Made by a program: the position numbers and the translations under genes. A stretch of DNA of 64,000 nt from Halomicrobium urmianum (GTDB lineage: Archaea > Halobacteriota > Halobacteria > Halobacteriales > Haloarculaceae). The notes below the pieces were generated by a model that searched no databases, was not told the DNA's origin, and saw only the letters and a program-made list of their open reading frames with translations. The stretch lies in NCBI RefSeq assembly GCF_020217425.1, contig NZ_CP084092.1:310001-374000 (forward strand). Direction: 5' to 3'. This document shows, piece after piece, positions 8,102 through 17,144 of this stretch (its first letter is position 1; each line of letters starts with the position of its first letter).

Positions 8102-9700
8102 ATGGTAGACAGTAGCGCGATCGAGAGACGCAACGTCCTGCGAGCTATCGGTGGCGTCGGTGCCCTCACGATCGGCACGGGTACCGTGTCCGCGGGGGGA
8201 TCGAGCGGAAACGATTCCACGCGCGTTGCCGATCTCGTGCCCGCACCGGTCGAAGCCAGGTCGACTGGGTCCGGTTACACGATAACGGACGAAACGGCGA
8301 TTCACGCCGGCGACCAAGCGGCGACCGGCGTCGCGGAGTACCTAGCCGAGTTCCTGCGCACGCCGACGGGATACGACCTCCCGATCGTTACGGAGCCGCC
8401 TCGAGGGCCAGGCGGTCGCATCTCGCTGCTGCTCGACGGCGCGACCGACGAGGTCGGGAACCAGGGCTATCGCCTGCAAGTCAACCCGAGCGGTGTGAAG
8501 ATACGAGCCAACGCGCCGGCAGGGCTGTTCGCCGGCGTCCAGACGCTCCGTCAGCTCCTGCCGGCGCAGGTCGAGGCCGACGCGGAGCAGTCCGCCGACT
8601 GGACCGTCCCCGGCGTGCAGATCCGGGACTACCCTCGGTTCGAGTACCGGGGTGCCCACCTCGACGTCTCGCGCCACTTCTTCGACGTCAAAACGGTGAA
8701 GCAGTACATCGACTACCTCGCCCAGTACAAGGTCAACCACCTCCACCTGCACCTCACCGACGACCAGGGCTGGCGCATCGAGATCGACAGCTGGCCGAAC
8801 CTCACCGACGAGGGCGCTGACTCGGAGGTGGGCGGCGGTCCCGGTGGGTACTACACGAAAGAGGAGTACACCGAACTCGTCGAGTACGCTCAGGACCGCT
8901 TCATCACGGTCGTCCCGGAGATCGACATGCCCGGCCACACCGGAGCGGCGCTCGAGTCCTACGCCGAACTCAACTGTGACGGTGAGAAGCGAGAGGAGGA
9001 CACCGGCACGAACGTCGGCGACACCTCCCTGTGTATCGACAAGGAAATCACCTACGAGTTCGTCGACGACGTCGTCCGCGAGGTCGCGGAGCTGACCCCC
9101 GGTCCGTACATCCACATCGGCGGCGACGAGGCACACTCCATCAGCGACGAGGAGTACAACTACTTCATGGATCGCGCCGTGTCGATCGTCCAGAAACACG
9201 GCAAGCGTCCCATGGGCTGGCACCAGATCCTCGGTCCCGACCCGCCGACGGAGACGGTCGCGCAGTACTGGTACCCCGGACGGGAAGCGCCCGAAGTGGT
9301 CGAAGCCGCTCAGGAGGGCCACGAGATCATCACCTCGCCGGCCAGCCGCGCCTACCTCGACATGAAGTACGACGAAGACACCGAGCTCGGACTAGACTGG
9401 GCCGGGCTGACTCCAGTCAAGGAGGCCTACGACTGGGATCCGGGTAGTTTCATCGAGGATGTCGACGAATCGTCCATCATGGGCCCCGAAACGGCACTGT
9501 GGGCGGAGACGCTGGAGACGCTCGAGGACATCGAGTTCATGCTGTTCCCGCGATTTCCGGCCGTCGCCGAGCTGGGCTGGTCGCCCGATTCGAGGACCGA
9601 CGACTGGGACGAGTTCAAAGGCCGGCTCGCCGCACAGAGCGTCCGCTGGGACGTGCAGGACGTCAACTTCTACGAGTCCCCGCAGGTCCCCTGGCCATAA
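8102..9700 (+). CDS. GH20 beta-N-acetylhexosaminidase, Tat-exported
   Basis: A 532-aa secreted hydrolase removing terminal beta-linked GlcNAc or GalNAc by substrate-assisted catalysis. It has a Tat leader (ERRNVLRAIGGVGALTIG), an N-terminal GH20b-like domain (DLVPAPVEARSTGSGYTI), then the TIM barrel: FEYRGAHLDVSRHFF, HLHLTDDQGWRIEID, and VVPEIDMPGHTGA. The catalytic Asp-Glu pair is in IHIGGDEAH (Asp342, Glu343). The barrel closes with MGPETALWAETLE. Length is normal for a single-domain secreted GH20. It sits between GH109-like and GH123-like genes, all three with Tat leaders and separate AT-rich promoters. Confidence 0.95.
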   Translation: MVDSSAIERRNVLRAIGGVGALTIGTGTVSAGGSSGNDSTRVADLVPAPVEARSTGSGYTITDETAIHAGDQAATGVAEYLAEFLRTPTGYDLPIVTEPPRGPGGRISLLLDGATDEVGNQGYRLQVNPSGVKIRANAPAGLFAGVQTLRQLLPAQVEADAEQSADWTVPGVQIRDYPRFEYRGAHLDVSRHFFDVKTVKQYIDYLAQYKVNHLHLHLTDDQGWRIEIDSWPNLTDEGADSEVGGGPGGYYTKEEYTELVEYAQDRFITVVPEIDMPGHTGAALESYAELNCDGEKREEDTGTNVGDTSLCIDKEITYEFVDDVVREVAELTPGPYIHIGGDEAHSISDEEYNYFMDRAVSIVQKHGKRPMGWHQILGPDPPTETVAQYWYPGREAPEVVEAAQEGHEIITSPASRAYLDMKYDEDTELGLDWAGLTPVKEAYDWDPGSFIEDVDESSIMGPETALWAETLETLEDIEFMLFPRFPAVAELGWSPDSRTDDWDEFKGRLAAQSVRWDVQDVNFYESPQVPWP

Positions 9701-9884
9701 CGAGAGCTCGGGGGTGAGGGCACAGTCCCGATCAGGAGAGCGATCACGTCGGAACCGCCTCCCTGCATTTCTCTCGGTCCGAACGACGTACTTGGCCCTT
9801 CGACGATCGGAACGGACGATCCGGCTCGTTCGATACCTGTAATCTATGGAGAAGTATTAAGTCATTTCGTGACAGTTAACTAAT

Positions 9885-11840
9885 ATGGTGAACGACACCA
9901 CTAGTGATGGCACTGGAGAGGAGAGTGCGCCGACCAGGCGGCGATTCATACAGGGCCTCGGTGCCGCCGGGGTGGCGAGTGGGACGTTGACGGCCCGAGT
10001 CGGCGGCCAGAGTCACGGTCGGTCACCACACCAGAATGCGAACGGCGGCGGGAACGGAGCACCCAGATCCGCCGACGCGGATACCTATACGTCCGAGTGG
10101 CTACAGTTCCTCGTCGAGAAAGCGATGCCCCGGGATGGACTCAACGCCTGGATACCGACAGACTCCTTCGACACCTCCTCGTTCGCACGGGTCGAGCGAT
10201 TCCCACAGGAGTTCGGCGACGTCACTCGACGCGACCTCTCGCTGTTCTCAGCCCGGAACGAACAGGTATCGGGACAGATAGCCGTTCTAAGTGACGAACC
10301 CATCTCCGAGCTATCCTGTTCGGTCACCGACCTCAGATCCGAGAGCGGCGGTCGGATCGCAGCGGAGAACGTCGAGGTTCGATACGTCGGATACGTGCCC
10401 GTCGAGAACGCACACAGCGAGTTTACCTGGTCGGCGACCTTCGAGGAGGTGACCGGCGACGTGCTGGGTACGCGCAATCCCGATCTCGTTGGCGATCCGT
10501 TACTGGAAGTCGACGGCGTCTCAGTCCCCGAATACGAGGCTCAGCCGATCTGGTTCACTGTCCGCGTCCCGGACGACGCCACGGCAGGCACGTACGGGGG
10601 CTCGATCACGGTCGAGGCAGGCGATCAGGAGACGATAGAATACGACGTCGAACTCGACGTCTACGACGTCGCGGTTCCCGATCCGGCGGACTACGAGTTC
10701 TATCTGGACATCTGGATGAACGCGAACGCGGTCGCGGCCGGACACTCGGTGAATCCGCAGGCCAACGACGTCAAGCCCTGGTCCAAGCGACACTGGGAGT
10801 TGATCGAGACGTACATGCGCGATATGGCCGAGCGAGGCCAGAAATCGATCACGACGACGATCATCCACGAACCCTGGCAGCGGGAATGGCTGGGCGGCGA
10901 GTGGCGTCCGCAGACGGAGATCGGCTACGATAGCATGGTCGAGTGGCAGTACGACGGCGAATCGTGGTCGTTCGACTTCTCGATATTCGATCGATTCGTC
11001 GAGACCGGCCTCGCACAGGGGATGGGACCGGACATCGCTGCGTACTCGATGCTGGCGTTCCGCGGGGAGCAGCGGATTACCTACGTCGACGAACGCGAGG
11101 GCGAACGGGTCGTCTGGCGCGGGCAGGCCGGGGAACCGTTCTGGCGGGAGTCCTGGACCGCCTTCCTCGAGTCCTTCCAGCGACACCTCGAAGAGAAGGG
11201 GTGGCTCGAACAGACGTACATCGCCTTCGACGAGCGGCCAGCGGAGTTGATGGCGGAGGTCGTCGACCTCCTCGAAGAGGTCGCACCGGTGTTCGTCGAT
11301 CGGCTTCACATCGCCGGGTCGATGGAAGTCGAAGACGTCGCGCACAACCTGTCACCTCACTACGGCGAACTGCCGATCGATCAGGACGTCGTCGACAGAC
11401 GGCGAGAGAACGGAAAGACGACCACCTTCTACACCGCCGGCGGACAGTCCCACCCCAACACCTTCGCGTTCTCACCGCCCGCAGAGTCCAGAATGCTTCC
11501 CTGGATCTCCGCCCTGAACAACCTGGACGGATACCTCCGGTGGGCGTACAACAGCTGGCCCCGCGACGTGTACGAGAATCCCGTCTTCCGGTACGTCCAG
11601 GGCGACGAGTACTTCGTGTACCCCGGTGAGGACGGTCCGGTCTCCAGCCTCGCCTGGGAGCAACTGACCGAGGGGATCGAGGACTACGAACTCGTTCACC
11701 GGCTTCGGGAGCAGTCGGACGGAGACTCCCCGGAGCTCCGGGAGGCACTCCAGCTCGCTACGCGAGACCGCGACGCTCGCGAGAAGGACCTTCGAGATAT
11801 CGTCCGAGCCAAGCAGATCGTACTCGAGGCGCTCGCGTAG
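9885..11840 (+). CDS. GH123-like exported glycosidase (DUF4091-type C-terminus)
   Basis: A 651-aa protein with a Tat leader (TRRRFIQGLGAAGVASG). The first 250 residues are beta-rich and resemble an accessory domain (PIWFTVRVPDDATAGTYGGSITV). The central part is a barrel-like region, and an Asp-Glu pair in TYIAFDERP (Asp449, Glu450) sits where GH123 enzymes carry the catalytic residues. The C-terminus (RYVQGDEYFVYPG, then LTEGIEDYELVHRLRE) is the signature I know as DUF4091. GH123 enzymes are beta-N-acetylgalactosaminidases; that assignment here is inference supported by the GH109 and GH20 neighbours. A TATA-like GTATTAAGT lies about 25-30 bases before the ATG. Confidence 0.78.
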   Translation: MVNDTTSDGTGEESAPTRRRFIQGLGAAGVASGTLTARVGGQSHGRSPHQNANGGGNGAPRSADADTYTSEWLQFLVEKAMPRDGLNAWIPTDSFDTSSFARVERFPQEFGDVTRRDLSLFSARNEQVSGQIAVLSDEPISELSCSVTDLRSESGGRIAAENVEVRYVGYVPVENAHSEFTWSATFEEVTGDVLGTRNPDLVGDPLLEVDGVSVPEYEAQPIWFTVRVPDDATAGTYGGSITVEAGDQETIEYDVELDVYDVAVPDPADYEFYLDIWMNANAVAAGHSVNPQANDVKPWSKRHWELIETYMRDMAERGQKSITTTIIHEPWQREWLGGEWRPQTEIGYDSMVEWQYDGESWSFDFSIFDRFVETGLAQGMGPDIAAYSMLAFRGEQRITYVDEREGERVVWRGQAGEPFWRESWTAFLESFQRHLEEKGWLEQTYIAFDERPAELMAEVVDLLEEVAPVFVDRLHIAGSMEVEDVAHNLSPHYGELPIDQDVVDRRRENGKTTTFYTAGGQSHPNTFAFSPPAESRMLPWISALNNLDGYLRWAYNSWPRDVYENPVFRYVQGDEYFVYPGEDGPVSSLAWEQLTEGIEDYELVHRLREQSDGDSPELREALQLATRDRDAREKDLRDIVRAKQIVLEALA

Positions 11841-11957
11841 GGACCAACGTCGGAGGGGGTCCGCTCCTCCGCGCGTGACTCCGACGACACCGGTGAGTCC
11901 GACATCGGATTCTGCCACGGTGTCAGCCGCGACTTCTTGCGGTACGTACTATAGACG

Positions 11958-13019
11958 TTACAGTTCGACCCGTCGGCCGGTTTCGCTCGATTCGTACACG
12001 GCGTCCGCGACCCGGACGTCCGTGAGCCCGTGTCTCCCGTCCGGTTCGATGGCCATGTCCGTTCGCACGGCCGTTGCGAAGTAATCGAACTCCTCGCGGA
12101 CCTCGTGGGGCTCGTTCGCTTCGAACGTGACCGTGCTGCCCCCGGCCGTCACGGTGATCTGACGGTCGTCGTGGACGCCGAACACCGGTTCGACGACGAT
12201 GCGACCCTCCGTCCCGGTGACGGCGAACCGACTCGCGCCCGCAGCGTTGAAGCTCGCGGTACACGAGGCGGTGACCGCGTCGGGGAACTCGAGCTGGACG
12301 GCAACGTGCTCGTCGACGCCCTCGAACGGCGGCTCGACGGAGTGGGCCGTCGCGCGCACTGCGACCGGGTCCGCTCCGAGGACGAAACGAGCGGTGTTCA
12401 TCGGATACACGCCGATGTCCATGAGAGCGCCGCCGCCGGCCAGCTCCCGGTCGATCCGCCACTGATCCGGGTCGCCGTGGGCGAGTAACCGGAACGAAAA
12501 CTCGCCGTGTACCTGGACCGGTGACCCGATGACGCCGTCGTCGATCTGCCGGCGAATCCACCTGATGGAACGCGCAGTCTGCATCCGATACGCGGCCATC
12601 AGCGGGACGCCCGCGTCTTCGCAGGTCTCCACGAGCCCCTCGGCCCGTCCTGCGGTCGATTCCAGCGGCTTCTCGCAGAGGACGGCTTTCCCGAACTCCG
12701 CCGCCGTCGCCACGTGTCGACGGTGGAGCGCGTTCGGCGTGACGACGTAGACGGCGTCGTAGTCGTCGCGTCCGGTGCCGTCGGCGAACTCGTCGTACGT
12801 GAGCGCCCAGTCGGCGTCGAACGCGTCGGAGACCCGCGCCGCTTTCTCGGCCGAACCGCTCACCACCGCCGTCGTCGTGCAGTAGTCCGATCGCTCGATC
12901 GCAGGCAGCGCCGTGTTCCGGGCAAACCCGCCGAGCCCGACGACTGCGAACCGCAGCGGCGCGTGTTCGACGGGCCGGTCCCAGTCGCGTTCCAACCGCG
13001 TCGGGATATCGAGGCGCAT
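11958..13019 (-). CDS. Gfo/Idh/MocA oxidoreductase, D-xylose 1-dehydrogenase-like
   Basis: A 353-aa NAD(P)-dependent oxidoreductase. The Rossmann motif is FAVVGLGGFARN (residues 27-38) and the catalytic-lysine motif is LCEKPLE; GGGALMDIGVYPMN marks the C-terminal substrate domain with its conserved Asp. The opening (LRFAVVGLGGFARNTALPAIERSDY) resembles the haloarchaeal D-xylose 1-dehydrogenase family, so oxidation of a pentose or related sugar to a lactone is plausible. No Tat leader, so cytoplasmic. It is convergent with the GH123-like gene and divergent from the aldo/keto reductase gene. Confidence 0.82.
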   Translation of the reverse strand: MRLDIPTRLERDWDRPVEHAPLRFAVVGLGGFARNTALPAIERSDYCTTTAVVSGSAEKAARVSDAFDADWALTYDEFADGTGRDDYDAVYVVTPNALHRRHVATAAEFGKAVLCEKPLESTAGRAEGLVETCEDAGVPLMAAYRMQTARSIRWIRRQIDDGVIGSPVQVHGEFSFRLLAHGDPDQWRIDRELAGGGALMDIGVYPMNTARFVLGADPVAVRATAHSVEPPFEGVDEHVAVQLEFPDAVTASCTASFNAAGASRFAVTGTEGRIVVEPVFGVHDDRQITVTAGGSTVTFEANEPHEVREEFDYFATAVRTDMAIEPDGRHGLTDVRVADAVYESSETGRRVEL

Positions 13020-13212
13020 GCGCCCAGAATATCGGTTCTAGAACTTAGTTCCGGGGGCTGGCTCACGCCGACGGAGTCGGGACGGCGGTGAGTCGCGTCA
13101 GTCGCCGGGCTGTCCCCGACTCGGCCCCGGGGTTCTGAAGTCCGAGCGGCAGTCGCCGGCCGAGGGCCGACGGCACGGAAGCCCTTTAGCTGCGACTGCC
13201 GTCGACTGACGT

Positions 13213-14016
13213 GTGAACGGCTTCGAGAACGCGGCGATCGGTTTCGGAACGGGGGGTCTCGACGAACAGGACGGCGCCGAAGCGGTCCGCAGGGCGCTCG
13301 ACGTCGGCTACCGGCACGTCGACACTGCCCAGAACTACGGCACCGAAGCCGACGTCGGTGCGGGGCTCGAACGATCGGACGTCCCCAGAGAGGACGTCTT
13401 CCTGGCGACGAAGGTCGACAGGTCCAGCCTGGCGTACGACGACGTCGTCGAGAGCACCGAGCGGAGCCTCGAACGGCTCGGTGTCGATTCCATCGACCTG
13501 CTGTACGTCCACTGGCCGCTCGACACGTACGACCCGGAGGAGACGCTCGCGGCGTTCGACGGACTGTACGACGACGGCACGATCGGGAACGTCGGCCTGA
13601 GCAACTTCGAGCCCGACCAGCTCGACGAAGCGCGGGCGGTCCTCGACGCGCCGATATTCGCCCATCAGTTCGAGTGCCACCCGCTGTTGCCCCGGGAGGA
13701 ACTGCGCACGTATGCGGACCAGCACGACCAACTCGCCGTCGCGTACTGCCCGCTCGGTCGCGGCGTCCTACTCGATCAGGACGTCCCCGAACTCGAGTCC
13801 GTGGCAGAGAAACACGGTGCCACGGCGGCACAGGTGACGCTGGCCTGGCACGTCGCGAAGGGGATCGTCCCCATCCCGAAGGCGTCGGGCGACCACATCG
13901 ACGACAACTGGGCGGCGACCGACCTCCGACTCGACGAGGAGGACGTCCGGACGATCGACGGAATCGAGCGCCGCGAGCGGATCGTCGACGTTCCCGAAGC
14001 ACCGTGGAACCGCTGA
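13213..14016 (+). CDS. Aldo/keto reductase
   Basis: A 267-aa NAD(P)H-dependent reductase with the complete catalytic tetrad: Asp in RHVDTAQNYG, Tyr in the same motif, Lys in LATKVD and His in YVHWPLD. The C-terminal cofactor motif IPKASG is present. It starts with GTG at 13213; no better upstream start is open. Probably acts on a sugar aldehyde or ketone given the neighbourhood, but family members are promiscuous and the substrate is not shown. Confidence 0.9.
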   Translation: MNGFENAAIGFGTGGLDEQDGAEAVRRALDVGYRHVDTAQNYGTEADVGAGLERSDVPREDVFLATKVDRSSLAYDDVVESTERSLERLGVDSIDLLYVHWPLDTYDPEETLAAFDGLYDDGTIGNVGLSNFEPDQLDEARAVLDAPIFAHQFECHPLLPREELRTYADQHDQLAVAYCPLGRGVLLDQDVPELESVAEKHGATAAQVTLAWHVAKGIVPIPKASGDHIDDNWAATDLRLDEEDVRTIDGIERRERIVDVPEAPWNR

Positions 14017-14070
14017 GCGCTCCGGCATCGAATTCTGAGCTGTCCAGCTGTGCGTCAGTCGAGCACCACC

Positions 14071-14078
14071 ATTTATGC
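14071..14078 (+). promoter_or_regulatory. TATA box deciding the start of the enolase-superfamily gene
   Basis: ATTTATGC lies 23-30 bases before ATG 14101, so the longer reading frame from 14050 is not used. Confidence 0.5.
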
Positions 14079-14100
14079 TAGTCGATGCAGACCTCTGCCC

Positions 14101-15267
14101 ATGGTAACCGACGCCACGATCACGGACGTACAGACCTGCGTCGTGGAGGGTAACTTCGACTGGACCTTCGTCCGCGTGTACACGGATGCGGGGATGACCG
14201 GTACGGGCGAGGCCATCCTGGGCGAACGCTCGGCGGACATCGCGTCCGACGCCGCGCCGATCCTCGAAGGCGAGGACCCGCTCGACGTGTCGCGGCTCAC
14301 CGAGACCCTGTACCGTCGGCTCTCGTACACCGGCGGGAAAGCGGGAGCGGTGACGTCCGCGATCTCCGGCCTGGAGATAGCGCTGTTCGACCTCGCGGGC
14401 AAACTGCTCGAGGTTCCCACGCACCAGCTCCTCGGCGGCAAATTCCGCGAGGACGTCCGCGTGTACTGTGACACCCACGCCGGCGCGCACCTCGGACGGA
14501 GTGAAGACGAAGCGGCGTTCACCCCGGAGTCGTACGCGGCCGCCGCGGAGGACGTCGTCGCAGACGGCTTCGACGCGATGAAGTTCAATCTTGACGCGAA
14601 CCAGCAGTTCGAGAAAGACGAGTGGAACCGGCATCTCGCCCCGCGTAATATCCAGAACAAGGCGGAGATCGTCGAGGCCGTGATCGACCGCGTCGGTGAC
14701 AGGGCGGACGTCGCGTTCGACTGCCACTGGGAGTACGGTACGGACAGCGCGATCCGACTCGCGAGCGCGCTCGAGGAGCACGACGTCTGGTTCCTCGAGG
14801 ACCCGGCGCCGCCCGAGAACGCCGCCGTCCCGGAGGCGATAACGAACGCGACGGAGACGCCGATCTGCACGGGCGAGAGCCTCTATCGCGCGGAGGGGTT
14901 CGTCGACCTCGTCACCAGACAGGGGGCGGACGTCGTCCAGCCGGATCCACCGAAGTGCGGCGGTCTGCGAGAGACGCGGCGGATCGCCGAACTCGCGGAG
15001 CTGTACGAGATCCCGCTCACCTTGCACAACGTCGCGTCGCCGCTCGGCACGGTCGCGTGTGCACACGTCGCCGCCGCCTGCTCGAACTTCCTCGCCCTGG
15101 AGTACCACGCTCGCGACGTCGAGTGGTGGGGCGACCTCGTCGGAGAGAACCCGATCGACGACGGGTCCATCCCCGTCCCCGACGCGCCCGGGCTCGGCGT
15201 CGAGCTCGATCCCGACGTCGTCTCCGACCACCTCTCTGCCGGCGAGACGCTGTTCGATCCCGTCTAG
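14101..15267 (+). CDS. Mandelate racemase/muconate lactonizing family sugar-acid dehydratase
   Basis: A 388-aa enolase-superfamily enzyme. The N-terminal capping domain is followed by the barrel with metal ligands in FDCHWEYG (Asp), FLEDPAPPEN (Glu) and CTGESLYR (Glu). KFNLDAN carries a Lys-x-Asn segment and a conserved LHNVASPLG lies near the end. These fit the galactonate/gluconate-type dehydratases (DgoD, RspA and relatives), which remove water from aldonic acids to give 2-keto-3-deoxy sugar acids. It would act downstream of the adjacent sugar dehydrogenase. The specific acid is not determined. Confidence 0.87.
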   Translation: MVTDATITDVQTCVVEGNFDWTFVRVYTDAGMTGTGEAILGERSADIASDAAPILEGEDPLDVSRLTETLYRRLSYTGGKAGAVTSAISGLEIALFDLAGKLLEVPTHQLLGGKFREDVRVYCDTHAGAHLGRSEDEAAFTPESYAAAAEDVVADGFDAMKFNLDANQQFEKDEWNRHLAPRNIQNKAEIVEAVIDRVGDRADVAFDCHWEYGTDSAIRLASALEEHDVWFLEDPAPPENAAVPEAITNATETPICTGESLYRAEGFVDLVTRQGADVVQPDPPKCGGLRETRRIAELAELYEIPLTLHNVASPLGTVACAHVAAACSNFLALEYHARDVEWWGDLVGENPIDDGSIPVPDAPGLGVELDPDVVSDHLSAGETLFDPV

Positions 15268-15324
15268 TGGGTCCAGTGACCGTCGCAGGCTCGGTTCCGC
15301 CACCGTTGCGCGGCCGTCCGTCGG

Positions 15325-16011
15325 CTAGAGCGTCCCGTAGCGGTCCCACACCTCGTAGACGCTGTCCCCGTCCCGGATGTCAGCGCGCACGTTGTTCTCC
15401 GTTTCCAATTCTTCTTCGCCTTCCTCGATGACCTGATCGAGGACGGACGGTTCGATGACGACGATGGACTCGTAGTCGGCGAACACGACGTCCCCGGGCT
15501 CTATCGTCACGCCGTCGATCTGCACGGGCACGTCGTACTCCGCGAACGCCACGCGGCCGAAGGACTCGATCGCGCTGTGGCCCTCGGCCCAGACGGGGAA
15601 CTCGTGTTCCTCGATCAGCCGCGAGTCCCGCGTCGGTCCGTCGATCAACGCGCCTTCCGCGCCGTTCTCCTGAACGATGGTACTCAGCAACTCGCCCCAG
15701 AGACCGACCCGCGTCCCGGTCGGTGCGGCCATGACGACGAAGTCTCCGGGATCCGTGTCTTCTAGGTACTCGAAGAACTCGATCTCCTCGTCCTCGCCCT
15801 CGTCGTCCTCCTTCTCGTACCCGATCTCCACTCGCTGGGCCGGGTGCGCGGTACCGATCACCGGATCGCGGGACCACAGCGCTTCGAGTCGCGTGCAGGG
15901 AATGACGTTGTTGCGAATCCCCATCTCGTCTGTGATGTCGTTGATCAGCGCACTGTGGAGGTTCGACAGGCGCTCGCGTTGGTCGGCAGTAATTGCCATC
16001 GTGATGTCCAT
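15325..16011 (-). CDS. RraA-family protein (HMG/CHA aldolase or demethylmenaquinone methyltransferase-like)
   Basis: A 228-aa protein of the RraA/HMG-aldolase family. The core GALIDGPTRDSR near residues 126-137 is the family signature, with the Arg and Asp that bind pyruvate and metal in the aldolase members. An extra acidic insert (EKEDDEGEDEEIEFFEYLED) is unusual and probably a halophilic loop. The family includes oxaloacetate decarboxylases and 4-hydroxy-4-methyl-2-oxoglutarate aldolases, and sugar-acid cluster members of uncertain function. It is convergent with the dehydratase gene. The start at 16011 has a TATA box (GATATAAATG inverted, 16029-16038) 18-27 bases upstream. Confidence 0.85.
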   Translation of the reverse strand: MDITMAITADQRERLSNLHSALINDITDEMGIRNNVIPCTRLEALWSRDPVIGTAHPAQRVEIGYEKEDDEGEDEEIEFFEYLEDTDPGDFVVMAAPTGTRVGLWGELLSTIVQENGAEGALIDGPTRDSRLIEEHEFPVWAEGHSAIESFGRVAFAEYDVPVQIDGVTIEPGDVVFADYESIVVIEPSVLDQVIEEGEEELETENNVRADIRDGDSVYEVWDRYGTL

Positions 16012-16038
16012 TGATCACGGGGATACTCGATATAAATG

Positions 16039-16410
16039 TACTGCGTGGCCGATCCACACGGCTGCGCATACGTGCAACCGATCTGCTACCAGTCGAGTGC
16101 GGCCGCTCGCGACGGCGTTCCGACCGGAACCGGGCCGACGAAGCGATTGCAGGAGCTGTGCTTCCCCGACGGCGCCGGGGCGAACCAATGTGAACGTGAT
16201 TATTGGAGTAATCACGCCCAAACGTGTATTTGCCTGAAGTACCGAATTCCGGTAGTAGCAGTGTTAATAGCCAAGAGATAGGGTTTATAAATTATATATC
16301 GCTATACCAAAACTGAACCGGGTCTCAACTGGGCCCACCGTGTAGAGGCGGAATCAGACTATTCTGAGGTTGCTGTTGGGGTATTGTAGAATAGTTTTCT
16401 ATTTTGGAAT
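16039..16410. other. Gene-free junction between sugar region and accessory island
   Basis: About 370 bp with no recognisable gene. The right half is AT-rich (GGTTTATAAATTATATATCG near 16290) and ends in a cluster of GAATAGT half-sites next to the partition remnant. It marks the left boundary of the accessory region as far as gene content shows. Confidence 0.5.
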
Positions 16411-16422
16411 AGTACGCTATTC
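16358..16422. repeat. GAATAGT half-site cluster, possible centromere or terminator
   Basis: Four half-sites in alternating orientation: ACTATTCT at 16358-16365, AGAATAGT at 16388-16395, GGAATAGT at 16406-16413 and CTATTC at 16417-16422. The last two form a hairpin GAATAG-TACG-CTATTC that overlaps the stop codon of the ParA-partner gene. The position right after a par locus suggests a partition site; a 3' end signal is the alternative. Confidence 0.4.
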
Positions 16423-16818
16423 AGTCGATTCTAAAGAAGCAGATTCGCGAGCTTGTTCGAATCGTTCGGCCACTTCGTCTACGAGATCTTCCTCCACGAC
16501 GGTTCGGAGAAGAGCATCAGTCATTTCCCGAACGACGATGTTCTGGTAGCCCTGCTGGTTGAGCTCGCGTTCCAGTTCATACTTCAGCCAGGAATCGAAG
16601 TCCTCAATCGTAGCCTCGCGGGCGTAGAAAGGCCGCTGTTTAGCGGCCTCATAGCTGAACGCTGAATCGGTCATCGGGTTTTGTCGTTCGACGGATTCCT
16701 GAGAGGGCGTCTCCTCGTCGCCTTCCGATTCAGACGCGTCATCCGTATCCTGGGGTTCGTCGTCCGGTTCATCTTCGAGTGTCTCCCCGAGGTCGGCAAA
16801 CGGATCGTCGTCAGACAT
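16417..16818 (-). CDS. Acidic ParA-partner protein of haloarchaeal plasmids
   Basis: A 133-aa protein starting MSDDDPFADLGETLED. The first half is acidic and disordered; the second half (FSYEAAKQRPFYAREATIEDFDSWLKYELERELNQQGYQNI) is predicted helical and resembles small proteins encoded just after parA on haloarchaeal plasmids. The ATG at 16818 overlaps the TGA of the ParA remnant by 8 bases (ATGTCTGA), a standard coupled arrangement, so it probably served as the DNA-binding or adaptor partner of ParA. Without an intact ParA it may no longer function in segregation. Confidence 0.65.
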   Translation of the reverse strand: MSDDDPFADLGETLEDEPDDEPQDTDDASESEGDEETPSQESVERQNPMTDSAFSYEAAKQRPFYAREATIEDFDSWLKYELERELNQQGYQNIVVREMTDALLRTVVEEDLVDEVAERFEQARESASLESTE

Positions 16819-17135
16819 GGCGGACCACCTCCCCAGCCTCAACGATGTGCGCCAACTCGTCGAAACACTGCAACTGGTCACAGTTAGGGTCGTAGTCCAG
16901 CAGGGGGTTTGCGCTCGCCATAGGCCTTTGTGATGCTGGTTTGGTCCCGGATGCCCGGTGAGGGTTTGAGATCGCCGGCGTCGACAGCCTCCCAGTCCGT
17001 AATTCTCGCGAAATTCGGGATGCGGTCCTGAAGGTTATCGTGCGAGTTGAGACGTTCGAGGAGCTGTCGATCCTGAGTCTGCTGGTCGATACGGCCGCTC
17101 AACATGTTCGGAACCAGCGACAGGACGTCGACGCC
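16811..17135 (-). pseudogene. ParA-like partition ATPase, C-terminal remnant with frameshift
   Basis: The reading SLVPNMLSGRIDQQTQDR, then RIPNFARITDW, KPSPGIRDQTSITKAYGERKP is a ParA C-terminal half. After ERKP the frame breaks at a run of five G (plus strand 16903-16907). Removing one base restores LLDYDPNCDQLQCFDELA and a stop that overlaps the next gene by 8 bases. The N-terminal half with Walker A is absent; sequence to the right of about 17135 no longer fits ParA. The gene is therefore truncated and possibly frameshifted. Family assignment rests on the C-terminal pattern only. Confidence 0.55.
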
Positions 17136-17144
17136 GAAAAGGGC

